Source: Litorimonas sp964425355 (GTDB lineage: Bacteria > Pseudomonadota > Alphaproteobacteria > Caulobacterales > Maricaulaceae). From it: DNA of 15,507 nt. Under the pieces are notes generated by a model, which made no database searches, was not told where the DNA came from, and was given only the letters and a program-made list of their open reading frames with translations. The position numbers were made by a program, and so were the translations under genes. The stretch lies in the NCBI GenBank assembly GCA_964425355.1, contig CAYRMO010000065.1, forward strand, positions 1-15,507, written 5' to 3'. Of this stretch, positions 1 to 6,048 are shown one piece after another. Numbering within the stretch: position 1 is the first letter of the stretch; each line of letters opens with the position of its first letter.

Positions 1-686
1 TGCCCGGGGCCTTTGCGCAATATATGGCCTTGCCCGAATTCAATGTGATCCCGCTGCCCGATAGTCTTCCGCTTGATATAGCCGCAATTATGGACCCGCT
101 TGGGAATGCGGTCCATACGGCCTTGGCCTTTGATCTGGTCGGCGAGGATGTGTTGATTACCGGAGCTGGGCCAATCGGTATTATGGCGGCAGCGGTCGCG
201 GAACGGGCAGGGGCACGGCGTGTGGTTCTGACCGATATTGAGGATTGGCGCCTTGATTTCGCCAAGAAAATCACCAGCCGCACCCGTATGGTCAATACAA
301 TGTCCGAAGATTTGAAAGACGTCATGGCCGAGATCGGTATGAGCGAGGGCTTTGACGTCGGGATGGAGATGAGCGGGGCCAAGCCGGCCTTTGATCAAAT
401 GCTCGATACCATGTTGATGGGCGGATCTATTGCTATGCTCGGGATACCGTCCGTGCCTTATCCGGTCGATCTGTCAACGATTGTCGGTAAGGCTTTGACC
501 TTAAAGGGAATTTACGGGCGGCAAATGTATGAAACCTGGTATAAAATGCTGGCCTTGCTTGATAGTGGTCTGGATATGAGCCAAATGATCACCCATCGTT
601 TCCCGGCAAGAGATTGGCAAAAAGCTTTTGATCTGATGGAAACGCGTAAAACAGGCAAAGTTATTCTGGATTGGAACGAATTGTGA
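1..686 (+). CDS. tdh: L-threonine 3-dehydrogenase, 5'-truncated by window edge
   Basis: Zinc-dependent medium-chain dehydrogenase that oxidises L-threonine to 2-amino-3-ketobutyrate with NAD+. The product is normally cleaved by Kbl to glycine and acetyl-CoA in the cytoplasm. The reading frame is open from base 3 and shows 227 residues of a family usually about 340 long, so the N-terminal part with the zinc ligands lies outside the window. Visible hallmarks are GNAVHTALAFDLVGEDVLI, the Rossmann motif GAGPIGIMAA followed by an acidic VVLTD strand end (NAD preference), EGFDVGMEMSGA, GGSIAMLGIP, LKGIYGR and ETWYKM. These follow the E. coli Tdh sequence as I remember it almost block by block. The stop TGA overlaps the GTG start of the nitroreductase gene. 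A kbl gene just upstream of the window would fit but cannot be seen. Confidence 0.93.
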   Translation, partial: PGAFAQYMALPEFNVIPLPDSLPLDIAAIMDPLGNAVHTALAFDLVGEDVLITGAGPIGIMAAAVAERAGARRVVLTDIEDWRLDFAKKITSRTRMVNTMSEDLKDVMAEIGMSEGFDVGMEMSGAKPAFDQMLDTMLMGGSIAMLGIPSVPYPVDLSTIVGKALTLKGIYGRQMYETWYKMLALLDSGLDMSQMITHRFPARDWQKAFDLMETRKTGKVILDWNEL

Positions 687-1345
687 GCGAAGACCATGTG
701 CCACTTAAGGGCTATAAGCCTGTTTCAGATGCGGAGATGAAACAATCGGCTTCTGATATGTTGGCGCTTTTGAAGCGTCGGCGCACAATTCGCTATTTTT
801 CGGACAAGCCTGTCCCGCAAGAGGTCATTGAGACGGCGATACTTGCCGCAGGCACGGCGCCCAATGGGGCTAATCAGCAACCCTGGCATTTCGCGGCGAT
901 TTCCAATCCGGATATGAAACGCCGCATTCGCGAGGCGGCCGAAGAAGAAGAGCGCGCCTTTTATGGTGGGCGCGCCTCTGATGAATGGCTCGATGCGCTT
1001 GAACCGCTGGGTACAGATGCGTCCAAGCCTTTCCTTGAAAAGGCGCCTTGGTTGATTGCGATCTTTGCGCAAAAGAAAGGCCCAGACGGCGAGAAGCACT
1101 ATTATGTCACCGAGAGTGTCGGCATTGCGATTGGCATGCTGATCACGACCTTACATGCGGCAGGGCTTGCGACCCTCACCCATACGCCCGCACCTATGAA
1201 TTTTTTGCGTGATATTTGCGAACGCCCATCGACGGAAAAGCCTTTGGTCCTATTGGTAGTGGGCCATCCAACGAAGGATGCGACGGTGCCTGTCCATGCG
1301 TTGCAAAAGAAGAGTTTGGGTGAGATTGCGAAGATTTGGGATTAG
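683..1345 (+). CDS. Nitroreductase-family flavoprotein, iodotyrosine deiodinase-like
   Basis: A 220-residue protein of the FMN-dependent nitroreductase fold. Residues 31-40 (KRRRTIRYFS) match the basic FMN-phosphate segment R-R-S/T-x-R. The segment GTAPNGANQQPW (about 57-68) matches the second conserved motif in the form typical of the iodotyrosine deiodinase-like branch (AGTAPSGAN-QPW). The ATLTHTPAPMNFL segment and a late LLVVGHP strand also fit. Members reduce or dehalogenate aromatic or other small substrates with NAD(P)H, usually as homodimers; the substrate here cannot be read. I chose GTG 683 because it overlaps the tdh stop (GTGA), with a weak GGA about 7 nt upstream; the frame also opens at TTG 671. 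The overlap implies co-transcription with tdh. The gene is followed by a convergent RTX gene after a 226-nt spacer. Confidence 0.85.
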   Translation: MSEDHVPLKGYKPVSDAEMKQSASDMLALLKRRRTIRYFSDKPVPQEVIETAILAAGTAPNGANQQPWHFAAISNPDMKRRIREAAEEEERAFYGGRASDEWLDALEPLGTDASKPFLEKAPWLIAIFAQKKGPDGEKHYYVTESVGIAIGMLITTLHAAGLATLTHTPAPMNFLRDICERPSTEKPLVLLVVGHPTKDATVPVHALQKKSLGEIAKIWD

Positions 1346-1396
1346 ACGCATTCCCAGTCTTAAAAGCCGATTAAATACGAATTCCACATTTCTTCA

Positions 1397-1510
1397 GTCA
1401 CCCTCGGGCTTCGACCCGAGGGTCTCCTGGATTTGTCGATATATACAGATTTCCGAGTCGGGCTATCCATTCAACATCCAAAAGGCCCTAGGTACAAGAC
1501 CTAGGGCGAC
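1397..1510. repeat. Pair of facing palindromic units, alphaproteobacterial intergenic type
   Basis: The left unit (1397-1432) begins GTCACCCTCGGG and folds into an 8-bp stem, 1401-1408 with 1415-1422. The right unit (1476-1510) is an inverted, diverged copy with a 9-bp perfect stem, GCCCTAGGT 1485-1493 with ACCTAGGGC 1499-1507, and a 5-nt loop. Reverse-complementing the right unit aligns it with the left from GTC(A/G)CCCT through to TGGAT, with one gap in the loop. Two stem positions differ between the copies and both changes are compensated in the opposite arm. The element fills the gap between convergent genes and may act as a transcript-end structure, but no T-run terminator follows. Similar palindromes are, from memory, dispersed in alphaproteobacterial genomes. 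Confidence 0.75.
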
Positions 1511-1571
1511 GTGAATTTAACGACTTTATTTTATCGTCACCCGTTGATTTTATCCAAAGGGCAGGGCTTTC

Positions 1572-3944
1572 CTAAAAGACGAACATATCCGCATTTAGAT
1601 CGTCAGCTTCGATATCTTCTAGGGTGACGGATGTGTCACCAAAACTTACGACCACACCAGCATCGGTATCTGTGAGCGTCAGATCATCAAAGGAGTCGAG
1701 TCCAAAATCTGAGACATCGATTTGATCCTGGAAGATCTCGAAATCCGTAATGGTGTTGGTTCCGCCATCTTGTTCAAAGACGAATTGATCGCGGCCAAAC
1801 CCGCCGGTCAGCGTGTCATCGCCGCCGCCTGCAAAGAAGACGTCATCATCATTGCCACCGTCAAAGAGGTCGTCTCCGTCGCCACCAACCAATGTATCAC
1901 GGCCATTAAAGCCAATGAGTACGTCATTCCCAGCGCCACCATCTAATTGGTCGTCGTCATTGCCACCATCAAGGTGATCATTTCCGTCGCCACCGATTAG
2001 GGTGTCGCGTCCGTTAAATCCGATAAGGGAATCATTGCCAGCGCCGCCTTCTAAGACATCTTGGTCATTTCCGCCATCGAGAACGTCATCGCCATCTCCG
2101 CCATAAAGGAAGTCATCGCCATGAGAGCCAAAGAGTTGGTCATCGCCTTCGCCACCATGTAGCGTGTCGTTTTGGTTTCCGCCGTCTAGAATATCATTAC
2201 CAGCGTAGCCAAAGATAACATCGTCACCATGCGAGCCAAAAATCGTATCATTCCCGGATCCACCTTCCAATGTGTCTGCGTCATTGCCACCATTTATGAC
2301 CTGATCTGGGTCCGGCTCAGCTTCTGGTTCAGGGGATTCAGTAGGCTCTTCCTCATTTGGCTCTTCCTCACTGGGCTCTTCGTCCTCAGGGAAGGAAACC
2401 GGAATTAGGTCGGGAATACCTTCGTCTTCTTCGTCTTCGGGTTGAGGCTCTTCTTCTGGCTCTTCACTTGGTTCTTCATCAACTATCACAAGCTCGAGAC
2501 CATCATCAGCGAAGATAAAATCTGCACTTGAAAGATCGGCTAAGAATACATTTTCCAGCAAGACACGATCGTCGCCTATGTTTATCCAGGTTCCCGCTGC
2601 AACCTCGTTAAAGTCCAAGGTCTCAAAGGTTAGATCTGTATATGCGCTCAGGTCTAGGAGGTCATCAGTCAGAGAAAAATCGTGAATTCTGTCTTTTCCA
2701 AACCCGGAACTAAATACAAAAATGTCAAAACCTGCACCACCCGTCAGGTAGTCATTGCCTGCACCACCCGTCAGCACGTCATTTCCGTCCTCGCCAAAGA
2801 GGCGATCCCGTCCGTTTCCGCCATAGAGGAAATCTGAGTCAGCACCACCATATAACCAATCTCTGCCATTTTCGCCGTGAAGCTGATCGTGGCCGGCTTC
2901 GCCGTGAATAATGTTGCTTTGCGCGTTGCCAATGACGATATCCATGCCGTCACCCGCAAATATACCGTCAATATTTCTGATGCGCGTATTTGAGAAATCC
3001 CAATGTTCCGCATCATTTGTGCCGCCAATGGTTACATTATCAAAATCACGACCATTGATAACTTCGATCCCGCTATCAGGTCCAAAGCCATCTTTTAATC
3101 CAATGATTGTATTATCTTCTGTAGCCCCGATTACATCCCGGCCAGTTGTTCCTGAGTCAGAATATTCATCAACAAATCCAGCATTTTCTGTTCCGACGAG
3201 GTAAAAGTCGCCACCTTGGCCACCATCAAGAAAATCAAATCCAGCGCCGCCTGTCAGTGCGTCTCTGGCATTTCCGCCTAAGAGTTGGTCATTTCCGTCT
3301 CCGCCATCTAGCGTATCGCGACCATTTCCACCTTCGAGTATGTCATGACCTTCGCCGCCAATAAGGGTATCGCGTCCGTTTCCGCCATCTAAAATGTCAT
3401 GGCCTTCGCCACCTTCGAGCGTATCACGACCATTTTCGCCGTAAAGGTGATCAGAATCTGTTCCACCATTCAATGTGTCAGCGCCGCGACCCCCAAAGAG
3501 AATGTCATGTCCGCTACCGCCAGAAATCACGTCGGCTGCGTCTGTTCCTGTAATGTGGTCACGTCCGCCATTTCCATAAATCTCAGACACACCAATGATT
3601 TCGACGCCTGAGAAATCCCAAACTTGGTTGTCATTATCGCCGATTATTCTTGCATTGGCTAAGCCATTGATAACTTCGATACCACTATTTAGGAGGCTAA
3701 ATCCATCGCCAAGGCCAATATCAATGCCTTCCGATGTGGCGAGAATAACGTCAGTTCCCGATGTACCCGTATCATTGTAGAAATCTACAAATCGACCCTG
3801 AAAGTCGTCAGCATTTACGAGGTAAGTATCTGATCCCTCACCACCATCTAGCGTATCATAGCCCGCTAATGCATTGATTATATCATCCCCATCGGTTCCG
3901 ATGATCACTTCGTGAAAATCCGTTCCGGTCAAAACATTTGACAT
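1572..3944 (-). CDS. Large RTX (haemolysin-type Ca-binding repeat) protein, two RTX blocks
   Basis: A 790-residue acidic protein built from GGxGxDxLx nonapeptides that bind Ca2+ in a parallel beta-roll; such proteins are normally exported by type I secretion through an uncleaved C-terminal signal. There is no N-terminal signal peptide. Order in the ATG-based numbering: a first module at 38-~110, RTX repeats ~135-245, a second copy of the module at 245-~320, RTX repeats to ~407, a serralysin-like cap (GFGKDRIHDF, LDLSAY, SADFIF) ~411-479, a Pro/Glu/Asp linker 487-548, five 36-residue RTX units 551-~720, and a final cap ending in DMFVF. I chose ATG 3944 because AGGAGC lies 8 nt upstream. An upstream GTG (3998) would add 18 residues but lacks a good ribosome site. 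No catalytic domain is visible, so an adhesin, S-layer or matrix protein is likelier than an enzyme. No TolC/HlyB/HlyD genes lie nearby. Confidence 0.88.
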   Translation of the reverse strand: MSNVLTGTDFHEVIIGTDGDDIINALAGYDTLDGGEGSDTYLVNADDFQGRFVDFYNDTGTSGTDVILATSEGIDIGLGDGFSLLNSGIEVINGLANARIIGDNDNQVWDFSGVEIIGVSEIYGNGGRDHITGTDAADVISGGSGHDILFGGRGADTLNGGTDSDHLYGENGRDTLEGGEGHDILDGGNGRDTLIGGEGHDILEGGNGRDTLDGGDGNDQLLGGNARDALTGGAGFDFLDGGQGGDFYLVGTENAGFVDEYSDSGTTGRDVIGATEDNTIIGLKDGFGPDSGIEVINGRDFDNVTIGGTNDAEHWDFSNTRIRNIDGIFAGDGMDIVIGNAQSNIIHGEAGHDQLHGENGRDWLYGGADSDFLYGGNGRDRLFGEDGNDVLTGGAGNDYLTGGAGFDIFVFSSGFGKDRIHDFSLTDDLLDLSAYTDLTFETLDFNEVAAGTWINIGDDRVLLENVFLADLSSADFIFADDGLELVIVDEEPSEEPEEEPQPEDEEDEGIPDLIPVSFPEDEEPSEEEPNEEEPTESPEPEAEPDPDQVINGGNDADTLEGGSGNDTIFGSHGDDVIFGYAGNDILDGGNQNDTLHGGEGDDQLFGSHGDDFLYGGDGDDVLDGGNDQDVLEGGAGNDSLIGFNGRDTLIGGDGNDHLDGGNDDDQLDGGAGNDVLIGFNGRDTLVGGDGDDLFDGGNDDDVFFAGGGDDTLTGGFGRDQFVFEQDGGTNTITDFEIFQDQIDVSDFGLDSFDDLTLTDTDAGVVVSFGDTSVTLEDIEADDLNADMFVF
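1782..2294 (-). repeat. 108-bp (36-residue) tandem repeats in the RTX gene
   Basis: Five successive units, each four nonapeptides long: 2294-2187, 2186-2079, 2078-1971, 1970-1863 and a shorter 1862-~1782. Each begins with (D/N)GGN. Units 1 and 2 share the segment FGSHGDD; units 3 and 4 share GFNGRDTL and GGAGND. The period is exactly 36 residues in the first four units. This pattern suggests growth by duplication of a four-turn unit rather than of single nonapeptides. Confidence 0.8.
3273..3434 (-). repeat. 54-bp (18-residue) tandem repeats in the first RTX block
   Basis: Three copies of an 18-residue double turn of the type NGRDTLxGGxGxDxLxGG, starting at 3434, 3380 and 3326. The first two copies are nearly identical in protein (GGEGHDIL in both); the third reads GGDGNDQLLGG. 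The period differs from the 36-residue period of the second RTX block. Confidence 0.7.
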
Positions 3945-4013
3945 ATCTATAGCTCCTATATTGGAGCCAATATTTCTCAAATCATTTATGAAAGTCACAA
4001 AGAAACGGGTTAA

Positions 4014-4042
4014 TGAAACCCTAATGCAGTTTTAGGGTTTCA
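4014..4042. promoter_or_regulatory. Perfect 11-bp inverted repeat, candidate operator
   Basis: TGAAACCCTAA (4014-4024) and TTAGGGTTTCA (4032-4042) are perfect reverse complements separated by 7 nt. The site lies about 70 bp upstream of the RTX start codon and about 110 bp upstream of the divergent gene at 4151. The arm length and an 18-bp centre-to-centre arm distance suit a dimeric regulator, but a hairpin in the RTX leader RNA is equally possible. I cannot assign it to a known regulator. On the + strand, TTGACC (4074-4079) and AATTTA (4097-4102) at 17-nt spacing could be a weak promoter for the divergent gene. Confidence 0.45.
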
Positions 4043-4150
4043 ACTTTATTAAATGATTTATATCGGGTTAAAATTGACCGCCCCGTCTTTTTTCCCAATT
4101 TACTTGTCCAAGGGGGCATGTTCATTAGCAAGACGATTTGAGGACGCTCT

Positions 4151-4639
4151 ATGATGCGACGACTAAAGTTATACCATGCACTCCCAGCGCTGATTATTTT
4201 TATGGCACCGCCCATTGCGACTGCGCAATCTTCAGAGCCGCTCTCTGGGCTTTGCGCCTGCGAAGCGCTCACTGATACAGACGCCGCGCTCGCCTGTGTC
4301 CGGTCTGAGACCGCCAAGCTATGCGGGACATGCGTGACGACTCCGCCGATTGGAAGTGGCAAGCAAAGCGGTACTGAATCCCAAAGCGCTGTTCAAAACC
4401 CTACCCTTGATAGCTCAGAAAAATTCATTCCACTAAAGCGAGATGAAACGCCGAAGAAACGGACTTTAACGATAAAGAGTGCGCAGACTTATGGGGGGAA
4501 CGGTTATATACGTTTTACGCTCGAAAATGGCGAAATTTGGCATCAAACAGATAGAGGAAATCTACGTTTGGGTAGGAGCAATAGCCCTGATAAGCTGACC
4601 ATAAAAAAGGCGCGCTGGGGAGCTTCCGCGCCCGCGTAA
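4151..4639 (+). CDS. Secreted hypothetical protein with clustered cysteines
   Basis: A 162-residue protein not recognised as a named family. The N-terminus is a clear Sec signal peptide: MMRRLK, then a hydrophobic stretch to about residue 22, and a likely cleavage after ATA before QSS. The mature protein starts with five cysteines within about 32 residues (LCACEAL, LACVRS, KLCGTC), which suggests disulfides or metal binding in the periplasm. A low-complexity Ser/Gln/Pro middle follows. The C-terminal ~50 residues look like a small beta domain with ENGEIWHQTDRGNLRL; similar ENG-x-W-x-Q segments occur in uncharacterised alphaproteobacterial exported proteins. GAGGA lies 6-7 nt before ATG 4151, supporting the start; ATG 4154 is the only close alternative. 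It is divergent from the RTX gene and shares its 206-nt upstream region. Confidence 0.75.
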   Translation: MMRRLKLYHALPALIIFMAPPIATAQSSEPLSGLCACEALTDTDAALACVRSETAKLCGTCVTTPPIGSGKQSGTESQSAVQNPTLDSSEKFIPLKRDETPKKRTLTIKSAQTYGGNGYIRFTLENGEIWHQTDRGNLRLGRSNSPDKLTIKKARWGASAPA

Positions 4640-4704
4640 ATGACAAAGCCCCGTCCATTCGCGTGAAGCGGGTGAAATGATTGGATTTCCGTCTTCCCTC
4701 ATAG

Positions 4705-4717
4705 GAAATTGAATTTC
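4705..4717. promoter_or_regulatory. Short inverted repeat GAAATT-G-AATTTC upstream of the DUF3617-like gene
   Basis: Six-bp arms around a single G lie about 60 nt before the start at 4775. TTGAAT (4709-4714) within it, followed 16 nt later by TATTTA (4731-4736), could be a weak sigma-70-type promoter. The evidence is only the local sequence, and the region is AT-rich, so chance is a real explanation. Confidence 0.25.
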
Positions 4718-4774
4718 ATAGAATACAATGTATTTAATCCATTTACACTTAATTGAAATTTGTCTGGGGCTTCA

Positions 4775-5227
4775 ATGGTGAATAAAATGACTCGACTAGC
4801 ATTTCTTTTGGGCCTCGGCTTATTGACCGCGAGCCTTCCGCAAATGACCACAGCGCAATCTGCTACGCTAGAGCCAGGCCTCTATGATGTGTCGAATAAG
4901 GTGGTCATGACTGGGCGGGTCGTGCGGGACGAGGTGGTTGAAGACTGCATCCGCGCAGGTGAGAACGATAAAACTCTGCAAAGCTTGCTTTTGGACTTTA
5001 CCAAGAAAGATGAATGCGGCCTCAATAATGTCGAGCAGACGGCTTCAACCATGCGGGCGGATTTTACCTGCCCGCCCTTGCAAACAGGTGGCGATGTAGG
5101 CGGTACAATTGAAGCTAAATACGCAAGTGATAGTTTAATCTATACACTCGATTGCAGGTTCGGACCGATATCCCGCGTGACGGTAAATAAAGACTTGCGT
5201 CGGAAAGCCGAATGTCCCGTAAAATAA
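4775..5227 (+). CDS. Secreted DUF3617-like protein
   Basis: A 150-residue exported protein. Residues 1-28 form a signal peptide (MVNKMTRLAFLLGLGLL...) with probable cleavage after TTA or TTAQ. The mature part begins LEPGLYDVSNKVVMTG and has four spaced cysteines (EDCI, DECG, FTCP, LDCRFG) plus one near the end. The opening PGLYxV strand and the later cysteine-bearing strands resemble DUF3617, a family of small periplasmic proteins of unknown role. I chose ATG 4775, with GGGG 5 nt upstream; the frame also opens at TTG 4760, and GTG 4778 is possible. It has its own 135-nt upstream region, so it need not be in an operon with the preceding secreted protein. It converges on the protease-like lipoprotein gene with a 13-nt gap. 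Confidence 0.72.
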   Translation: MVNKMTRLAFLLGLGLLTASLPQMTTAQSATLEPGLYDVSNKVVMTGRVVRDEVVEDCIRAGENDKTLQSLLLDFTKKDECGLNNVEQTASTMRADFTCPPLQTGGDVGGTIEAKYASDSLIYTLDCRFGPISRVTVNKDLRRKAECPVK

Positions 5228-5230
5228 GAA

Positions 5231-5240
5231 GGATCGATCC
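5231..5240. other. 10-bp perfect palindrome between convergent stop codons
   Basis: GGATCGATCC occupies almost the whole 13-nt gap between the stop of the DUF3617-like gene and the stop of the protease-like gene. It has no loop and no T-run, so it is not a convincing terminator; it may be chance. Confidence 0.3.
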
Positions 5241-5960
5241 CTAGGATAAGTCCTGAATGGTGTTTTCTATTTTTTGGACTGTCGCGGCATTTAAAAGAAA
5301 GAGATAGCCGGTTTTACTTGGCCGTCCGGTATTCGGGTTTTGAAACAGCCAAATTGTGCCAATATTGAGCCCAATGAGTTTTTCCTTGCCTTCTTTTGTA
5401 ATTGTAACTGGAGTTCCTGATTGGCCGGGAATGGAGCGACAATTATGTGAAACCCATTGGGTTTCAAAATTTAGGTCTAAGAGCTCAAGCTGGCAGTGTT
5501 GATAATTTTCTGGAAGGCCAAAGGCTTTTGCAAAATTAACCTCCATCCCGTTAATGGCCGGGCTTGCTTCGGTCGGCTCCATCTCAAATCTAACAAGCCC
5601 GGGTGTTTTGATGGGCTTGAACTTAAGAATGGCCCAATCCGTACGTGTTCCCGACTTATAGTCAGGCGCATATTGAATAGATGTGACAGATGACAACCGG
5701 CCTTCGAAATCTCTCACGATACACGGCCGATCCTCTGGAACCCCGTGTCCGGTTGTCAGGCCATAGTCAAAGTCCGGATCAGCTGTGCGAATAACGGCCA
5801 CACGAGAATGTTTTTCAATATTTTCCTGAGATGTCCCGCACATTAAGCGCAGCATATGGGTCAGCTTGTCGTCTGATCGAGGGACGGACTGACACGACAT
5901 CAATGCCATAATTATGACTAGCGCCGGAAGCGCAAAATTCATCATTGATCGCAGCGTCAT
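5241..5960 (-). CDS. Trypsin-like serine protease-like lipoprotein
   Basis: A 239-residue protein with a lipoprotein signal: MTLRSMMNFALPALVIIMALMSC, lipobox LMS-C with Cys23 as the lipid site. The remainder fits a small chymotrypsin-fold domain. TTGHGV places a His at 72 (in place of the usual TAAHC), RTDWAIL places Asp108 in the usual D-x-A-L setting, and GQSGTPV gives Ser181 in the G-x-S-G-x-P motif. A late GLNIG strand matches the substrate-binding strand after the serine. Cysteines 41, 80, 156 and 174 could form two disulfides. All three triad residues seem present, so it may be an active envelope peptidase; the substrate is unknown. AAGGA lies 5 nt before ATG 5960. It follows the Asp-tailed lipoprotein gene on the same strand after an 88-nt gap. 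Confidence 0.78.
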   Translation of the reverse strand: MTLRSMMNFALPALVIIMALMSCQSVPRSDDKLTHMLRLMCGTSQENIEKHSRVAVIRTADPDFDYGLTTGHGVPEDRPCIVRDFEGRLSSVTSIQYAPDYKSGTRTDWAILKFKPIKTPGLVRFEMEPTEASPAINGMEVNFAKAFGLPENYQHCQLELLDLNFETQWVSHNCRSIPGQSGTPVTITKEGKEKLIGLNIGTIWLFQNPNTGRPSKTGYLFLLNAATVQKIENTIQDLS

Positions 5961-6048
5961 AAAGCATCCTTAAACCGTCTCGCTAAACAAGATGATTGCG
6001 CTTGTGTAAGTCAATTGAGAAATAATGTGGGGCTGAGATTTCAGTAGA

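Noticed and set aside
1782..2294. CRISPR-like appearance of regularly spaced repeats
   Set aside because: The period is 108 bp, fully coding, with no short identical repeats separated by unique spacers and no cas genes.
1722..3780. Several open frames on the + strand opposite the RTX gene
   Set aside because: They mirror the repetitive RTX codons and lack ribosome sites or recognisable protein features.
3945..3998. 18-residue N-terminal extension of the RTX protein from GTG 3998
   Set aside because: No good ribosome site precedes the GTG, whereas AGGAGC is well placed before ATG 3944.
4021..4362. 113-codon open frame on the - strand opposite the secreted protein
   Set aside because: It is antisense to a gene with signal peptide and ribosome site, has no recognisable domain and no ribosome site.
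4640..4695. Possible terminator hairpin after the first secreted protein gene
   Set aside because: The arms CCCGT/GCGGG pair only with a wobble and a bulge, and no T-run follows.
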